This document shows, piece after piece, positions 45,068 to 56,110 of a stretch of DNA of 64,000 nt. This stretch comes from Trebouxia sp. TZW2008 (taxonomy: Eukaryota > Chlorophyta > Trebouxiophyceae > Trebouxiales > Trebouxiaceae). Made by a program: the position numbers and the translations under genes. The stretch is from positions 186,001 through 250,000 of the forward strand of contig BDIU01000035.1 of assembly GCA_002118135.1 (NCBI GenBank), written 5' to 3'. Within the stretch, counting starts at the first letter, position 1. Each line of letters begins with the position of its first letter. The notes under the pieces are model-generated. The model was not told the DNA's origin, did no database searches, and saw only the letters and a list, made by a program, of their open reading frames with translations.

Positions 45068-46495
45068 CTACAGGGGCATACTTAGCAGCCTTCGTGACTG
45101 GCTGCAGCAAGAAGCAGGGAAGCATATGTTCTCCCCAGGATATACAGTCAGAGTGTTGTTACGCATCTGAGGATTCAAAGGGACCAGTGACTGTGCCGTT
45201 TGCCCTGGACACCCTGCTGCGATGGACTGCAATGTCTCATCCTCTTTAACTTTGTGAGAGCAGTCGACTGCACAGCTGTTTGGCATGGTTGTGTTCACTG
45301 CACCGACCACAAGCGTGTTAGCAACAGTGTGAGCAGCAAGAATGTGATAGCAGCTTGAAGGTAGTGAGCTCAACATCATCAATGTTAGCTGAGTACACCA
45401 ATCACATTACTGCAGACATGGTTTGCATGACTGATCTCAAGTGCACAATATCAGCTAGCCAGTCTGAAATGCTGCTGCCCGTCTTGGCTGCATCAAACAT
45501 GATGTATGATAGAAACGCAGATGCATCATGGTGCAAACGGTACTTGTACCACATGTTAGTCATCCCAGATGTTACCTGTCTGGTCAATGAACTCCTGCAT
45601 CCCAGGCGCATCGCTATCCATCAGAGCATATAGCTGTTCATTCATGCAGTCTGTCAAGGAGCTTAGCCCAAGGTCATATGGCCGCAACAAAGAGTAGATA
45701 AAGACAACCATGTCTTGCGCATAGCACTCCACATTGTTGTTTTGGGCGTACTCATCGGGGACACAGGTGTCGTTGCCGATGGCTGTCAGAAACGTCTCTG
45801 AGTCTGAGAAATCTTGATCCTGAGCATGCGAGCTTTCATGCACCATCAGATCAATTATTCCTGTAGTATTGCCAAAAGTGGTGATGTGACCGCCAGATGT
45901 GTAGGCGTGTGCTGCTGGTGCTGCCACTGTGCTGATGGAGATCACCCATTGCCGCAGAAAGATTGGCACCTGCTTTCCATTTGGAAGCGTTTTACGCCAA
46001 AGCATTCTTTTTGCACATGCAGAGCCAAAATAGCTGGTGCAGTGGATGTAGGTGACTGCTGTTGCAACCGAGCGACAGTGCAGCACTCGAGATGGGAATG
46101 ACCTTTGAGAAGTGAGACGCCAGGCTGTCCATATCATAGGAAGCGCCCTCACACACGCATATGGTAACTTTTGTCTCCCAAGGCACAGAGGCGTTTGAAG
46201 CGTCACTGTAAGTCGCGTTGCGAAATGACCAGGTGGAGTTGACTTTGGCGCACTCGTCTGTGTCTCCGGGGGCAAAGCAGAGCCCGCTTGCGTTGCCTGA
46301 ACCGGCGTCACTGAGTGCGAAGGAGTGACTTGGCAGATACCCGCTGAGATCAGTTGCGTTGCTCAGGCCGCCCTCCGCGTCATGGAACAAGGCGGTCTGA
46401 TTCAGCTGAACGCCTGCTTGTACGGCTTGACTCTCGACGCAGACAAGTAAGAGGCTTACGCATAAGCTAAAAACCGAGCTCTTGCAGAGGCTCAT
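45068..46495 (-). CDS. Secreted HExxH (zincin-like) protein with C-terminal LysM domain, minus-strand paralog
   Basis: Exons on the minus strand: 46495..46103, 45969..45576, 45297..45068. Phases match and give 338 residues. A signal peptide (MSLCKSSVFSLCVSLLLVCV) leads a roughly 110-residue Cys-containing region. The middle exon carries HAYTSGGHIT, the zinc-binding pattern MVHESSHAQD (His175, Glu176, His179) and CVPDEYAQNNNVECYAQDMV. That set resembles fungal conidiation-specific Con-13-type secreted proteins; this family link is from memory of the motif and moderate. The last exon is a LysM-like domain with conserved Cys (CAVDCSHKVKEDETL, AAGCPGQ, NPQM, VYPGENICFPASCC). Likely role: extracellular or wall-associated hydrolase binding N-acetylglucosamine-type glycans. 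It is head-to-head with its paralog at 46956. Confidence 0.82.
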
Positions 46496-46955
46496 TGCAG
46501 TGCTGCCCTCCAGGAATTCTGAGTGAAGTGAGCAGGGCTTGCGAGCGCGCAGAGACTTGCAACAGGACGCTTGTCACGATTGCAACGCAGTCTTCCGTCG
46601 TCTCCGGCGCATGTCACGCTGCTCGCGATCGGCATATAGGAGGAGTCCGAAGGTCGATTAGTAGCAGGTGACTCATTTAGGCTTACGCCATTGCAGATCA
46701 GAACACCAGCAAAATTCGGATGATCAGCGAAGCTGGATTAGTCATGATCGCGGTCGTCACCTACGCTCGGTAGCCCATAGAACCCAAAGTTGGAAACCTT
46801 GAGAACGAGCGCTACCGTCGGCACCTGGCGTTGCTGGAAACTTTACTATTCTGGTCGAGAATCAAAGACTGCGATGCCTTGCAGTATTCGTGTGGGCCCG
46901 AGCCACGCTTTTTGCACCCAGCTCGCAGTTGAGCACAGACTTTGTCTAAGCCAAT
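46496..46955. promoter_or_regulatory. Shared intergenic promoter of the paralogous secreted pair
   Basis: 460 bp lie between two divergent start codons of paralogous genes. A bidirectional promoter driving both is likely by geometry. No TATA box or operator was identified with confidence. Confidence 0.45.
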
Positions 46956-47482
46956 ATGCGACTCGGCACGGTCCCGACATACATACTGGTATCCGTTTGC
47001 GCGTGCGCATGGGTCTTTGCGCCAGTTGCAGTTGCCCAGAGCATCCAAGCAGGTGCTAAAATCAGCAAAACCCCTCTATATCCTGACGCACAGGGCGGTC
47101 TCAGCAAGTTCACCAACCTTACCGGCGTTTTGCCGCGCCAGTCCTTCACACTGGGACTGCCAGGCGAAAGTGATGCAAGCAAACATTGCACAGCACAAGG
47201 GCTGGATGATGAGTGCGCTGGTGGGCACTCTACTTGGTCGGTACAGACGGCGACCTATGGTGATCACTCCAACGCGCCTGTGTATGTGTGCATATGCGAT
47301 GGTTCGGCTTTCGACGCGCAGGGCCTTGCGTCAACGTATTCACACGTACGTATCTCTCGTTCTGACCTGTTGGTACCTGTTGTTGGTACCTGTTGTTGGC
47401 ACCTTTTTGCCAAAAGCAAGCAGAGAAAAGGCATGAGCACTTCACCAACCTGACATATATGCAAATTATGTCCTGATACTGT

Positions 47483-47548
<66 letters not shown>

Positions 47549-48579
47549 TTGCAAACAGCATATGCACAAAGTCTGCAGCTTTCCTTTGCAGGTCCCACTA
47601 TTTCTGCGTCAATGGGTGACCTCCATCAGCTTTGTTCCAGAAGCCAATGCACATGCCTACACAGCAGCTGGTCACATCACCTTTTTTGGCAGTAACAACA
47701 AAGGATGGGCTGATGTCATGGTGCATGAAAGCACTCACGCGCAAGACCAAGGCTTTTCAAACTCCCAGACCTATCTGAAAGCTGTTGGCAAGGACAGCTG
47801 TGTTCCTGATGAGTATGCCCAGACCAACAATGTGGAAAACTACGCCCAGGATATGGTGGTGTTTCTGTACACGCTGTGGAAGCCCATCAATCCTCCTTCA
47901 CCTAGCACAGACTGCATGTCGCATCAGCTAACAGCAATTAGAGCTAGTAGCGCTTCTGGTCTGCAAGACTATATCAAAGCTACAGGTGAGCGTGTGCATA
48001 TGCTGCTGCACCATGCTTCTGCCACGCACAAACTTGTGCATGCAAGTACTTCTTAGCAGACTACATGAGCCCTTGTTCCTGCAATAATAACATGTAGTGT
48101 CATGCCTTTCACATGTATGAAGTCTTGCCTGAACATGGGCTCAATATTGGTCAAGACTGCAATGACATGCTGAGCGCTCACACACATCTTTTTGTTCATG
48201 CGCATCAGTGAAGCTTGTGCTAGCCACAACAGCTGCATGGAGTATTTGCCTATACAATCAAGCATTGCCATGGCGCAAACCAAGCGACTGGTCCCATTTA
48301 AACAAGGCCTTGTTGCTCTGAAGCAGTCTTTTCACAACTTGACGATTGATGCTTGCAGAGGCAGCCACCACGAACAAATGTGAAATCAACTGCCAATATA
48401 CAGCAAAAAAGGGTGACACACTGGCATATATTGCAGCAGGCTGTCCTGGTCAGAGTCCTGAATCACTGTTGCCTTATAATCCTCAAATGAACAGCGTTGG
48501 GTCTACTGTGTACCCTGGTGAAAACATCTGCTTTCCTGCCAGCTGTTGCAGCCAGGCAAGGAGACTTCTCAGAAAATGA
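46956..48579 (+). CDS. Secreted HExxH (zincin-like) protein with C-terminal LysM domain, plus-strand paralog
   Basis: Exons 46956..47345, 47592..47985 and 48359..48579, with phases matching and giving 334 residues. The signal peptide is MRLGTVPTYILVSVCACAWV and following. The middle exon is the same length as in the minus-strand paralog (394 nt) and holds HAYTAAGHIT, MVHESTHAQD (His175, Glu176, His179) and CVPDEYAQTNNVENYAQDMV. The last exon is LysM-like (KCEINCQYTAKKGDTL, AAGCPGQSPESLLPYNPQM, VYPGENICFPASCC) and ends SQARRLLRK. Conserved intron positions and phases show that the pair arose by inverted duplication. Zn binding is expected but the third ligand was not identified, so protease activity is inference. 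Intron 1 holds a (GTTGCT)n tract. Confidence 0.85.
47483..47557 (+). repeat. (CTGTTG)n hexanucleotide repeat in intron 1
   Basis: About twelve hexamers ctgttg, nearly perfect, between the donor at 47346 and the acceptor at 47591 of the plus-strand HExxH gene. On the minus strand it reads as Gln/Asn/Ser codons, which creates a spurious open frame. Confidence 0.95.
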
Positions 48580-49488
48580 TACTGATGCCAGCAGCTAACA
48601 GCAGACAGAACCACATGGTTCAGACAATGTTGTGAGCACAAGTCTCACCACCATGCGTCTTGTGTCTGCAACACGTCATCAAGCTCTGAACTTTTTGATG
48701 AAAGGTGATTGTTTGAAACATGCCTGTTCCATGTCAATATTGTTGTTATTATTGATATACCGGTAGTCAACAGTGTTGCTCGTTTTATATTTAGTGCTGT
48801 GCAAGGCAATTTTCCCAGTCGGTATGTTTATTTGCTGCAGCCGTGAGAACATCAAGACAAATTCAAAGGCAAGGTAAGGTTGAATGACTGAACTTAGCTC
48901 GATCAGGCTTGTACATGTATACACGACTGTTGTCAATGGCACCTCAAATTGACTACAAAGACAGTAAGTGCAGTGCGCTTCATGCGTCTGCTGGCCCTCA
49001 ATGGCTTTTGCATTGCTTTCCGCTGAGGACTGCAGGACATCAGTTGATCCCAACCATTTCTCAGCAGAGGCAAGGAAGGAGCAGCTCATGACTTGGCTCT
49101 CAATCAAATTTTGAATTGGTTAGGTCACGGACCGTGAACTTTTCACGCGTGCTTTGCGTCGCAGCACAGCACCAGCCATCGCTCAACATACATGAGACTG
49201 TTATTGCACGCACAGCCGCTTCAGTGTTGTCGGCCTGATGTATTGCATCGCTACTGACGTGCCGCGACCCCGACTGGCCGATGGCAACGCCTTGTTTAGG
49301 ATCTGTACGATGCAGACGCTGCCCGTATGGCTGCTTGCCCTCCAAGATGTGTCTCTACGTAGCGCTCGCCAGAGGTTCTAGCTCGTGCTAGTCCTCAACA
49401 TCCTTGTGTGCTGATCGCGGCTGTTTGCCCCGTGCAGCACTCGCATCAGCTTGTAGTAGGCCATACTACTGTCAGTGCCGACGCCAGT
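48580..49488. other. Intergenic region, no supported gene
   Basis: This is the 3' flank of the plus-strand HExxH gene and the upstream region of the SIM gene. A 142-codon minus-strand frame (48679-49107) has no motif or splice context. The part near 49110-49488 is more CG-rich and probably promoter and 5' UTR. Confidence 0.4.
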
Positions 49489-52400
49489 ATGACTCCGCCT
49501 GAAGCGAGCGGTGTGATAGACTTGACGGGAGACCCCAAAGATCAAAGGCCGTCACCGACCACTCAGAGGTCTCAAAGTATGCCGTCAAACAGCAGGCAGC
49601 AAACTCAGACTGGACCAGACAGACATAACAGCCAGCCAGCAGTGGCATACACACCACCTGGTGTAGGCAATGCTCCAGCAGCGGCTTTCACAGACCCAGC
49701 ATTGCACTTGTTAGATATGATCTTTCTGATGGACGTCCTGCAAGTTCTGTTGTACAGTCGGCCAGGTGCAGCATTTCCAGATGAACCAGCCTTTGGATGT
49801 CTACAACACAGCTACACCCAAAGAATCAATGTTGCCACTGTGATTGACCAAGCTCGCATCCTTGTGTTTGCGGAATGGGTGTCCAAGCAGCTGTTCCAGC
49901 GCGGTCAAGGTCTTTCACATGAGGCACTGGTTGCATTTGTCATGATGCGCTGTGAGGCGGCAAAGGTATACACCCGTCATAATAATGATGATGCTGCTAG
50001 TCACAGATCACATGCTCTAGCACGGGTGCTGGTCGTGTGTGCTGAAAAACTTGTCTTGCCAAGCCAGCTGTTCCTGAGTATGAACTTGACATGGTACCCA
50101 ATTGTCAGGCCATTGCAGCTGCAATGCTTTGACCTGCATGGCACTGAAAACACCTGGCATTGATAAGTTCAACAAATTCATGTCATTGACCTTTTCATGT
50201 AATGCCTCCACGCATCCATGCATTCCACAACTCACTTGTGCTGCTTTGCTTCTGCTTCACTTGGCTAATTGCAACCCCTGCACCGCATGACAGACGCTCT
50301 TCTGGCCCTTGTTGTGGGATGCAAGTGACATATGCGTCTTACTAGCCTCATCGCCACGTGGAAAGTCACATGTGGCAACTGTTGCTGCAGTGCCAGAGCT
50401 TCATCACCATACAGGAATTTATAAAAAACATAACTGCCATTGCGCCGGGCTACTTGGCGGAGTTTCTGCAAACGACAACAAAGTCTACAGAAAAGGCAAG
50501 CTTCACACATGTCTCATACATGTTTGTGTCAGCAGGCATTGTCAAAGTTGCTTGTAAATTCTGGGTTCACCTGCGATAAGCTCAGTCTCGTGCATCTAGC
50601 GAGCTCTCAGCTTTTATTTGTCTTGTCTTGCTGCTGTAACCAAAGTTGCTGTTGATAAGCCTGTACCCAGACCCTTGCAAAGCAATGCTGTGCCTTGATA
50701 CAACGCACGCTGCAGGGTCCAGAGGAACCGCTGGGCCCCCCTCTGTTCAACAATGACAGTACTATCAGCCAGACGCAGCAACAAGTTGCCAGGGCACTCT
50801 CGCTTGTATGCTCAAGAGCCCAGCAGCCACAGCACCAGCAGCAGCCACACCATCTAGCTAATCAAGTCAACATGCCACCACCTCAGACGTCATCATCTTC
50901 TGCTGATGCTACTCAGCCTTCCAGTCAGCAGCAAGGCCCTGTCTGCTCCATGCCTCAGAGCTCGCGTCGGCACCTGGGCATTGCCCCTAGATTGAAGCCA
51001 AGCTTAATGCGCTCTGGCGCCTCTGACCCTCTTTCAAGCTTAGGATATAGCTTGCAGTCAGAGCATGCTGCCAGAAGTAGAGAGATTGCACAGATGCAAG
51101 CTAGTGTAGGCAGAATAATTGAAAGCGTGCAGCCGGCTGTTGTCAAGTCGAGCAGCACAGGTGCAGGGTCAGCAAGACTGGAGCAACGGCTCAGCATTGT
51201 GGTGCAGCCTGGATACTCTGTGCCTGTCCCAGGCACAGGTAAGGCTATTGTATCATGCATTCATGCATCATCCATATGTGCATGTACGTGTAATGTATGT
51301 ACATGTCTTTGTACAGTGATGCCCCTGTAGCAGCTCCCGTGCCTTGAGCTGTTTCACTGTTTCTTTCCTGTCTTTCAAAGCATACTGTATAGTCTCTTGC
51401 ATTGCGATCTGCTTGTGTCACTGACCATGTGCCTGTCATTTTGATCACCAGAATGCTGCAAACAGCAGTCAACGTTTGCTGCTACTTGCATGAACCATAG
51501 AAGGCATATTCGCTGCTTGGTGACATGCGCAGCATACCCATGAAGCCATGTGTACCAAGCCTTTGTAGCTGAAGAGACGCAATTCAACTCACTTGTCATT
51601 GTTTTTGCAGGTGGTTTGAACAAAACGCAGCTGGCAGCTTTCATGAGCACCAGACCCTACATGTGCATAAACCCTGTGTACCTGGCACGCTGTAGCACAG
51701 TAGAGATGCAGAGCTTGCTGGCCTGTGGACTACTCAAAAACAACTTTCTTTGTGAAAACCAGGCAAGAACCACCTGTGCAATTCAGTGTCTACATGCATT
51801 GCTTGTTGGTTCAGTAGCTCTACTTGATGACTTTGTGTAAACTCCATATCCAGACTATACACTGCAGTGACCGCAGCGCTGGCAACCCTGCCCCGATCAG
51901 CTTATGCTTGACCTTGTTGCTTCATTCTGCCCGACAGACATGCACAGACAGACATGAAAACGGCCTTGACCAAGCCCTCTTGCCTGCACTTTTGTCACTT
52001 CTTGGGGTGTATCACCTCCTGCAGCACTAGGGAACGCCCAAGCAGCAACTCTCAAACTAAGCGTGGTGTGTGTCATGCCCAGGTTTGGCTGATTGCACTT
52101 CACAACAGTCCAAAGGCGGCTGCCAGAGCAGCCTGGTGTCAGGGAGACAACACAGAAGACTTTGTGGCCGCACAGGCACAGGCTGAAATCTCATTACCAA
52201 AGTTGAGCTGCTCACAGTCAGCAGCAGCGCCGGCCGCGGTAGTGACTCATCAGCGTGCTTTGAGCGCTGGGCTGACAAGACATGTCACTTCTGCTGAGAC
52301 AGAGGGAAGTGCAAGTGCTATGGCGGCATCAGCAACACCTCCTGTAAGGCTCATGGGCGCAAGCACCAGACACCAGATTGCTGCCCCAGCAAGTACTGTG

Positions 52401-55400
52401 GCAGAGCCAGCAGCACTGCCTGCACAGCCAACAGGCCAAGACCCAAAGCAGCAGACTGCTGCCTTTGCATCTGATCAGCAAGGGTCGCTGATGGGGATTG
52501 TTTCGTGTGCTGTGCCTGACGAGTTCAAGGGGAAATTCACATCCCGGGAGCTGCATACAGCAATTGCAGCAGCGCTGTCTTCAGGCCCTTTCAAGCAGGC
52601 AGTTCAGGAGACATTGGCCAGGCTGGCATCTGCGTCAGATCACAGCAGCTGCACAACACAGATGCCAGAGTCTGCGCCTGTGCAGTCATCAGTGCCTGCA
52701 GCAACAATGCCCTTGCCGTTTCCAATGCCAAGCACAATCTTACCAACAGCCGCCTCCACCTTGTCTGCTGCTCAGTCACTTCCTAAGCCAAGTCTGGCTG
52801 CTGGTGATGACATGGAGAAAGCTGCGTCTACAGGAGCAGCTGCAGCTCCTGCTGCTGTGCAAGCTTCACCTGTTGTGTCAGCCATCAGCCAAGAATTGCA
52901 TGCAAGGCTAGAGTCAGGTTCAGCGCCTCTGTCAGGCTCAGCAGAAGCACAACTGTCAGCCTCAGGTTTAGTCCCAATGCCAGCACAAGTCACAGCTCCA
53001 CTCTCAGTTCCAGTGCCAACTACAGCTGCAGTGCCAGCGCCAGCTCCAGGTGCAGTCTCAGCTTCAGCACCAGTGCCAGTACCAAACTCAGGTCCGAATC
53101 CAGTGTCAGCTTCAGATTGTGCTCTCAAGGACTCTTCAGTGTTAGCCCTGCCCAAGTCAGCTCCCTCCCTGCTGGCCGCACTTGTGCCTGCCATGGAAGA
53201 TTTAGCTCAGACTGCATCACAGCCTGCTTCTCCAGCTACATCCCTGCTGGCTAAATCCCTGATGCCTCTCACAAAAAGTTCAGCTCAGACTGTGTCCCAG
53301 CCTGCATGTTCAGCTCCCTCACTGCTGGCTACCTCGCTTAAGCCTTCAGAAGCTTCAGCTCAGAATGCATCACAGCCTGCATGTCCACCTCCGTCCCTGC
53401 TGGCTACCTCGCGTATGCCTTCTTCAGAAGCTTCAGCTCAGACTGCATCACAGCCTGCAACTTTAGTTTCTGATTTGCTGGACCCTCATGCTTTGCCTCC
53501 TGGACAAATCTCAGCTCGCAGTGCATCCCAGCCTGCACCTTCAGTTCCTGTGACAACAGAGCATAGACTAGCGCCTCTACAGCAGGCAACAGCTGAAGCC
53601 CCTGCAACTGCTATATCCGCTGCAGAACTGACTTTGCATCAGCAGCAGGACCCAAGCAGCAAGGCGCCCTTGTCAGTTCAGCCCAATCCCTCTGATGTAA
53701 GTCAAGACAAAGAGAAGAGTAGTTCAACCGTGCAAGCTGCTCAGGGGGTTGAACAGGGGTACTCCAGCATTCCAGCTGCAAGACACGAGCATCCTCCCCC
53801 TGCCAAGGGCAAAACAGAAACTCTTGTCATATCAGACTCAGACTCAGGGGATGATTATCCCTTAGCACCTGGCAGCAAGCAGCTAGTGTTTGAGTCAGCA
53901 GACTTGCACCAAAGCACATGGCCTGCTGGGTCATCTGAAAGTCTGAGTCCATCAGCAAGTCCTGCACCTGCTGAAGGTGTCTCAGCATCTCCTGCACCTG
54001 CTGAAGGTGTCTCAGCATCTCCTGCACCTTCGTTGGAAGCTACAGCAGCAGATGCCAGCTTCCCTGCTACTGTGTCAGGGGCTGCTGGCAAGAAGCTGCC
54101 AAAGAAGAAGCATCAGTACTTCAGCCAAACCTGTGAGGAAAAGAATCGCCGCCTTAGCAAAATACGCAGACACAAAGCTGCCAGAAGGGTAGCTAGGTTA
54201 GTTGAGCCAGCAGCGCCCTCAGGAGGATCAGCGCGAGTCCTTAAGGAGAGTGAGGCAGCCCTGCCTTCTGAGGTAGCTGTAACAGACCTGCCCTTGGGAG
54301 CAACTGTCGTGGCCCCTTCGGTGGGTCAAACAGCCCTGCCATCTGGAATGGTTGAAACCGCCCTGCCCTTAGGGCCAATGGCTGGATCACCTGGGTCGTG
54401 CAAGGCAGCCCTGCCCTCTGGTCCCAAGACTGAGGCTGATGTGCCAGAATCCTGCTCGAAGGCTGCCACCGTGCTTGGTCTGCAAAGTCCCACAAAGTAC
54501 AAGTGTGCAGGTAAAGTCACAGATCAGCATATCAATTGCTTATTGTGTAGCTAACTTGGAAGATTTGAGAAAGTACAGCACAGCTGCTCACATGCCGACG
54601 ATGTTGCTGATGGCTTTGCATGTTGTGCTGCTGTCAGGGCTCTGGATATTTTCTACAGAAGGCTTTGATTTACCTAAATGTGTTGCTGCTGTTGTGTGAA
54701 CCATGCGCACATTCTGTCTGCTGTTCAATATAGTGTAGGAGCTGTTGATCAGACCGCAGCATGTGCTGCTGTCTTGCGATCAACTTGCACATGCAGCAAT
54801 TCAGCTCATGTGCAACCTGGCAACCACCCTCTGCTGATCTTTGACGTGACATCATGCCACATCATTGCTTGATAGTGCTATGCTTGAATGAGACGCACAC
54901 GCCATCCCCTTTGATGTCAAGGCTGTTACTGCTGTTGCAAAAGCCTTTTCAACCATAGCTTATACATCTGATGCAACGCAGCTGCCTGCGGCAACAGTGG
55001 CTCTGGGCGTTTTGTCAAGATCACTCAGGCAGCAGAAACAGCAGCGCACAGTGATGCTCAGCCTGGCACAATTGACAGTGAAGCAGCATCAGCTCCAGGT
55101 TCAGCGCCTGTCAAGCAACAGGATGAGGAAGAGATGCAGGTGGTCGCAGAGGAGCTTCAAGCAGCCAAGTCACAGGAGCCAGGGCAGGTATAAATGCATG
55201 CCTTGAATGGCATTTCTACTGAAACAGCTTGAGTGTGCATTGCAGCTGTGACACTCGCTCACTCGGCTTCAAGGATATCCCACACGCAGTATTGCTATCG
55301 GCATGGCCCTCAAGGCGAACCTTTCAACACAATAAGTTGCTTTGTGTCAGGAATGCTTTGGGTCTTGTCAAGTTGTTACGCTACGGTATCCCAATGACAG

Positions 55401-55658
55401 CTGCACATCATGTTGCATCCGCATTTGATGTTAAAACATGGTAGCCAACAGCAGCAGGAGCTACCGCTACTTCATGGCCACACTTTGTCACTGCATTAGG
55501 CACACTGAATGTTCGTCGAATGCAAATTTGTTTGAAATTTTGTCTGATTTCGGCTGTGCCTATGCAGGAGGTGGCATGCACTGCGCACAATCTGATGAGC
55601 ATGTTCATTCCCAAGCACTTCATCAAGGGCATCTGCAGCCTGGATACATGTGTAAAAG
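49489..55658 (+). CDS. Large SUMO-interaction-motif, Ser/Ala/Pro-rich protein; probably continues into the next feature
   Basis: Exons 49489..49965, 50391..50495, 50716..51238, 51611..51762, 52083..54510, 54982..55187 and 55568..55658. Phases match, but the first donor (49965) is a choice. The start MTPPEASGVIDLTGD places a canonical SIM (VIDLTG) at the N terminus. A second SIM-like acidic stretch (TLVISDSDSGDDY) lies in the 2.4-kb exon. Helical segments (LLDMIFLMDVLQVLL, ITIQEFIKNITAI, FMSTRPYMCINPVYLARCST) are conserved-looking but unrecognised. The large exon is low-complexity, with about five SAQTASQPA-type repeats, SPAPAEGVSA repeats and basic NLS-like runs (GKKLPKKKHQ, KIRRHKAARR). Two introns (after 50495 and 51762) appear to be GC-AG. 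A nuclear, SUMO-linked role is inference. The exit from the last exon could not be resolved: it either splices on or stops unspliced at 55771. Confidence 0.7.
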
Positions 55659-56110
55659 GTCTGTCCTCTATGTTTTGTGTGCACCACCTCGATTTGCATG
55701 CATGTGATGTGCATTGTTGCTGCATGTGCTGTGAGCTTGAGGCGCCAGATCAAGGGTCGGCAGCAATCTGAATGCATCTTGGAGAATGTGCTCCTCATGT
55801 GTTTTGGAAGGACCAAGAAATGTGGTGTTATGCAAAACCTATCTGTCTCTTGGAATGCGCACTACAAGCTGGCATGTCCAGCAGACCAGCAGCTCCAAAT
55901 CCATAGCAGCTGCACAGCTGCTTTAATGTCATAGCAGCTGCTGTGCTGCTGATAGACCAAGGCTAGATTAACTTGTCGGTATGCATCATTGATGAGACCA
56001 AATGACCTGCTGCATACATTGATGCCTTGACCTTGACAGATACTCTGCCTTTTGATGGGCTCTTGAGCTGAACATGACAAAGTCACTGCCAAAGCCAAAG
56101 TCATGCATAC
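55659..56110. other. Unresolved junction between the SIM and SAND-like segments
   Basis: The exon ending at 55658 leaves one base (phase 1). The exon ending at 56281 needs two bases from upstream (all available AG sites at 56083-56128 give the same phase). No intervening exon that bridges the phases was found. Either a small exon was missed here or this is the boundary between two genes. Confidence 0.5.

Noticed and set aside
44679..45170. 163-codon plus-strand open frame
   Set aside because: Its end lies antisense to the LysM exon of the minus-strand HExxH gene and it shows no recognisable domain.
47264..47569. Minus-strand polyQ/Asn frame
   Set aside because: Produced by the (CTGTTG)n tract inside an intron of the plus-strand gene.
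49966..50163. Read-through extension of the first SIM-gene exon to a stop at 50163
   Set aside because: A canonical AAG|gtatac donor at 49965 joins in phase to the 50391 exon; the extension has no motif. Not fully excluded.
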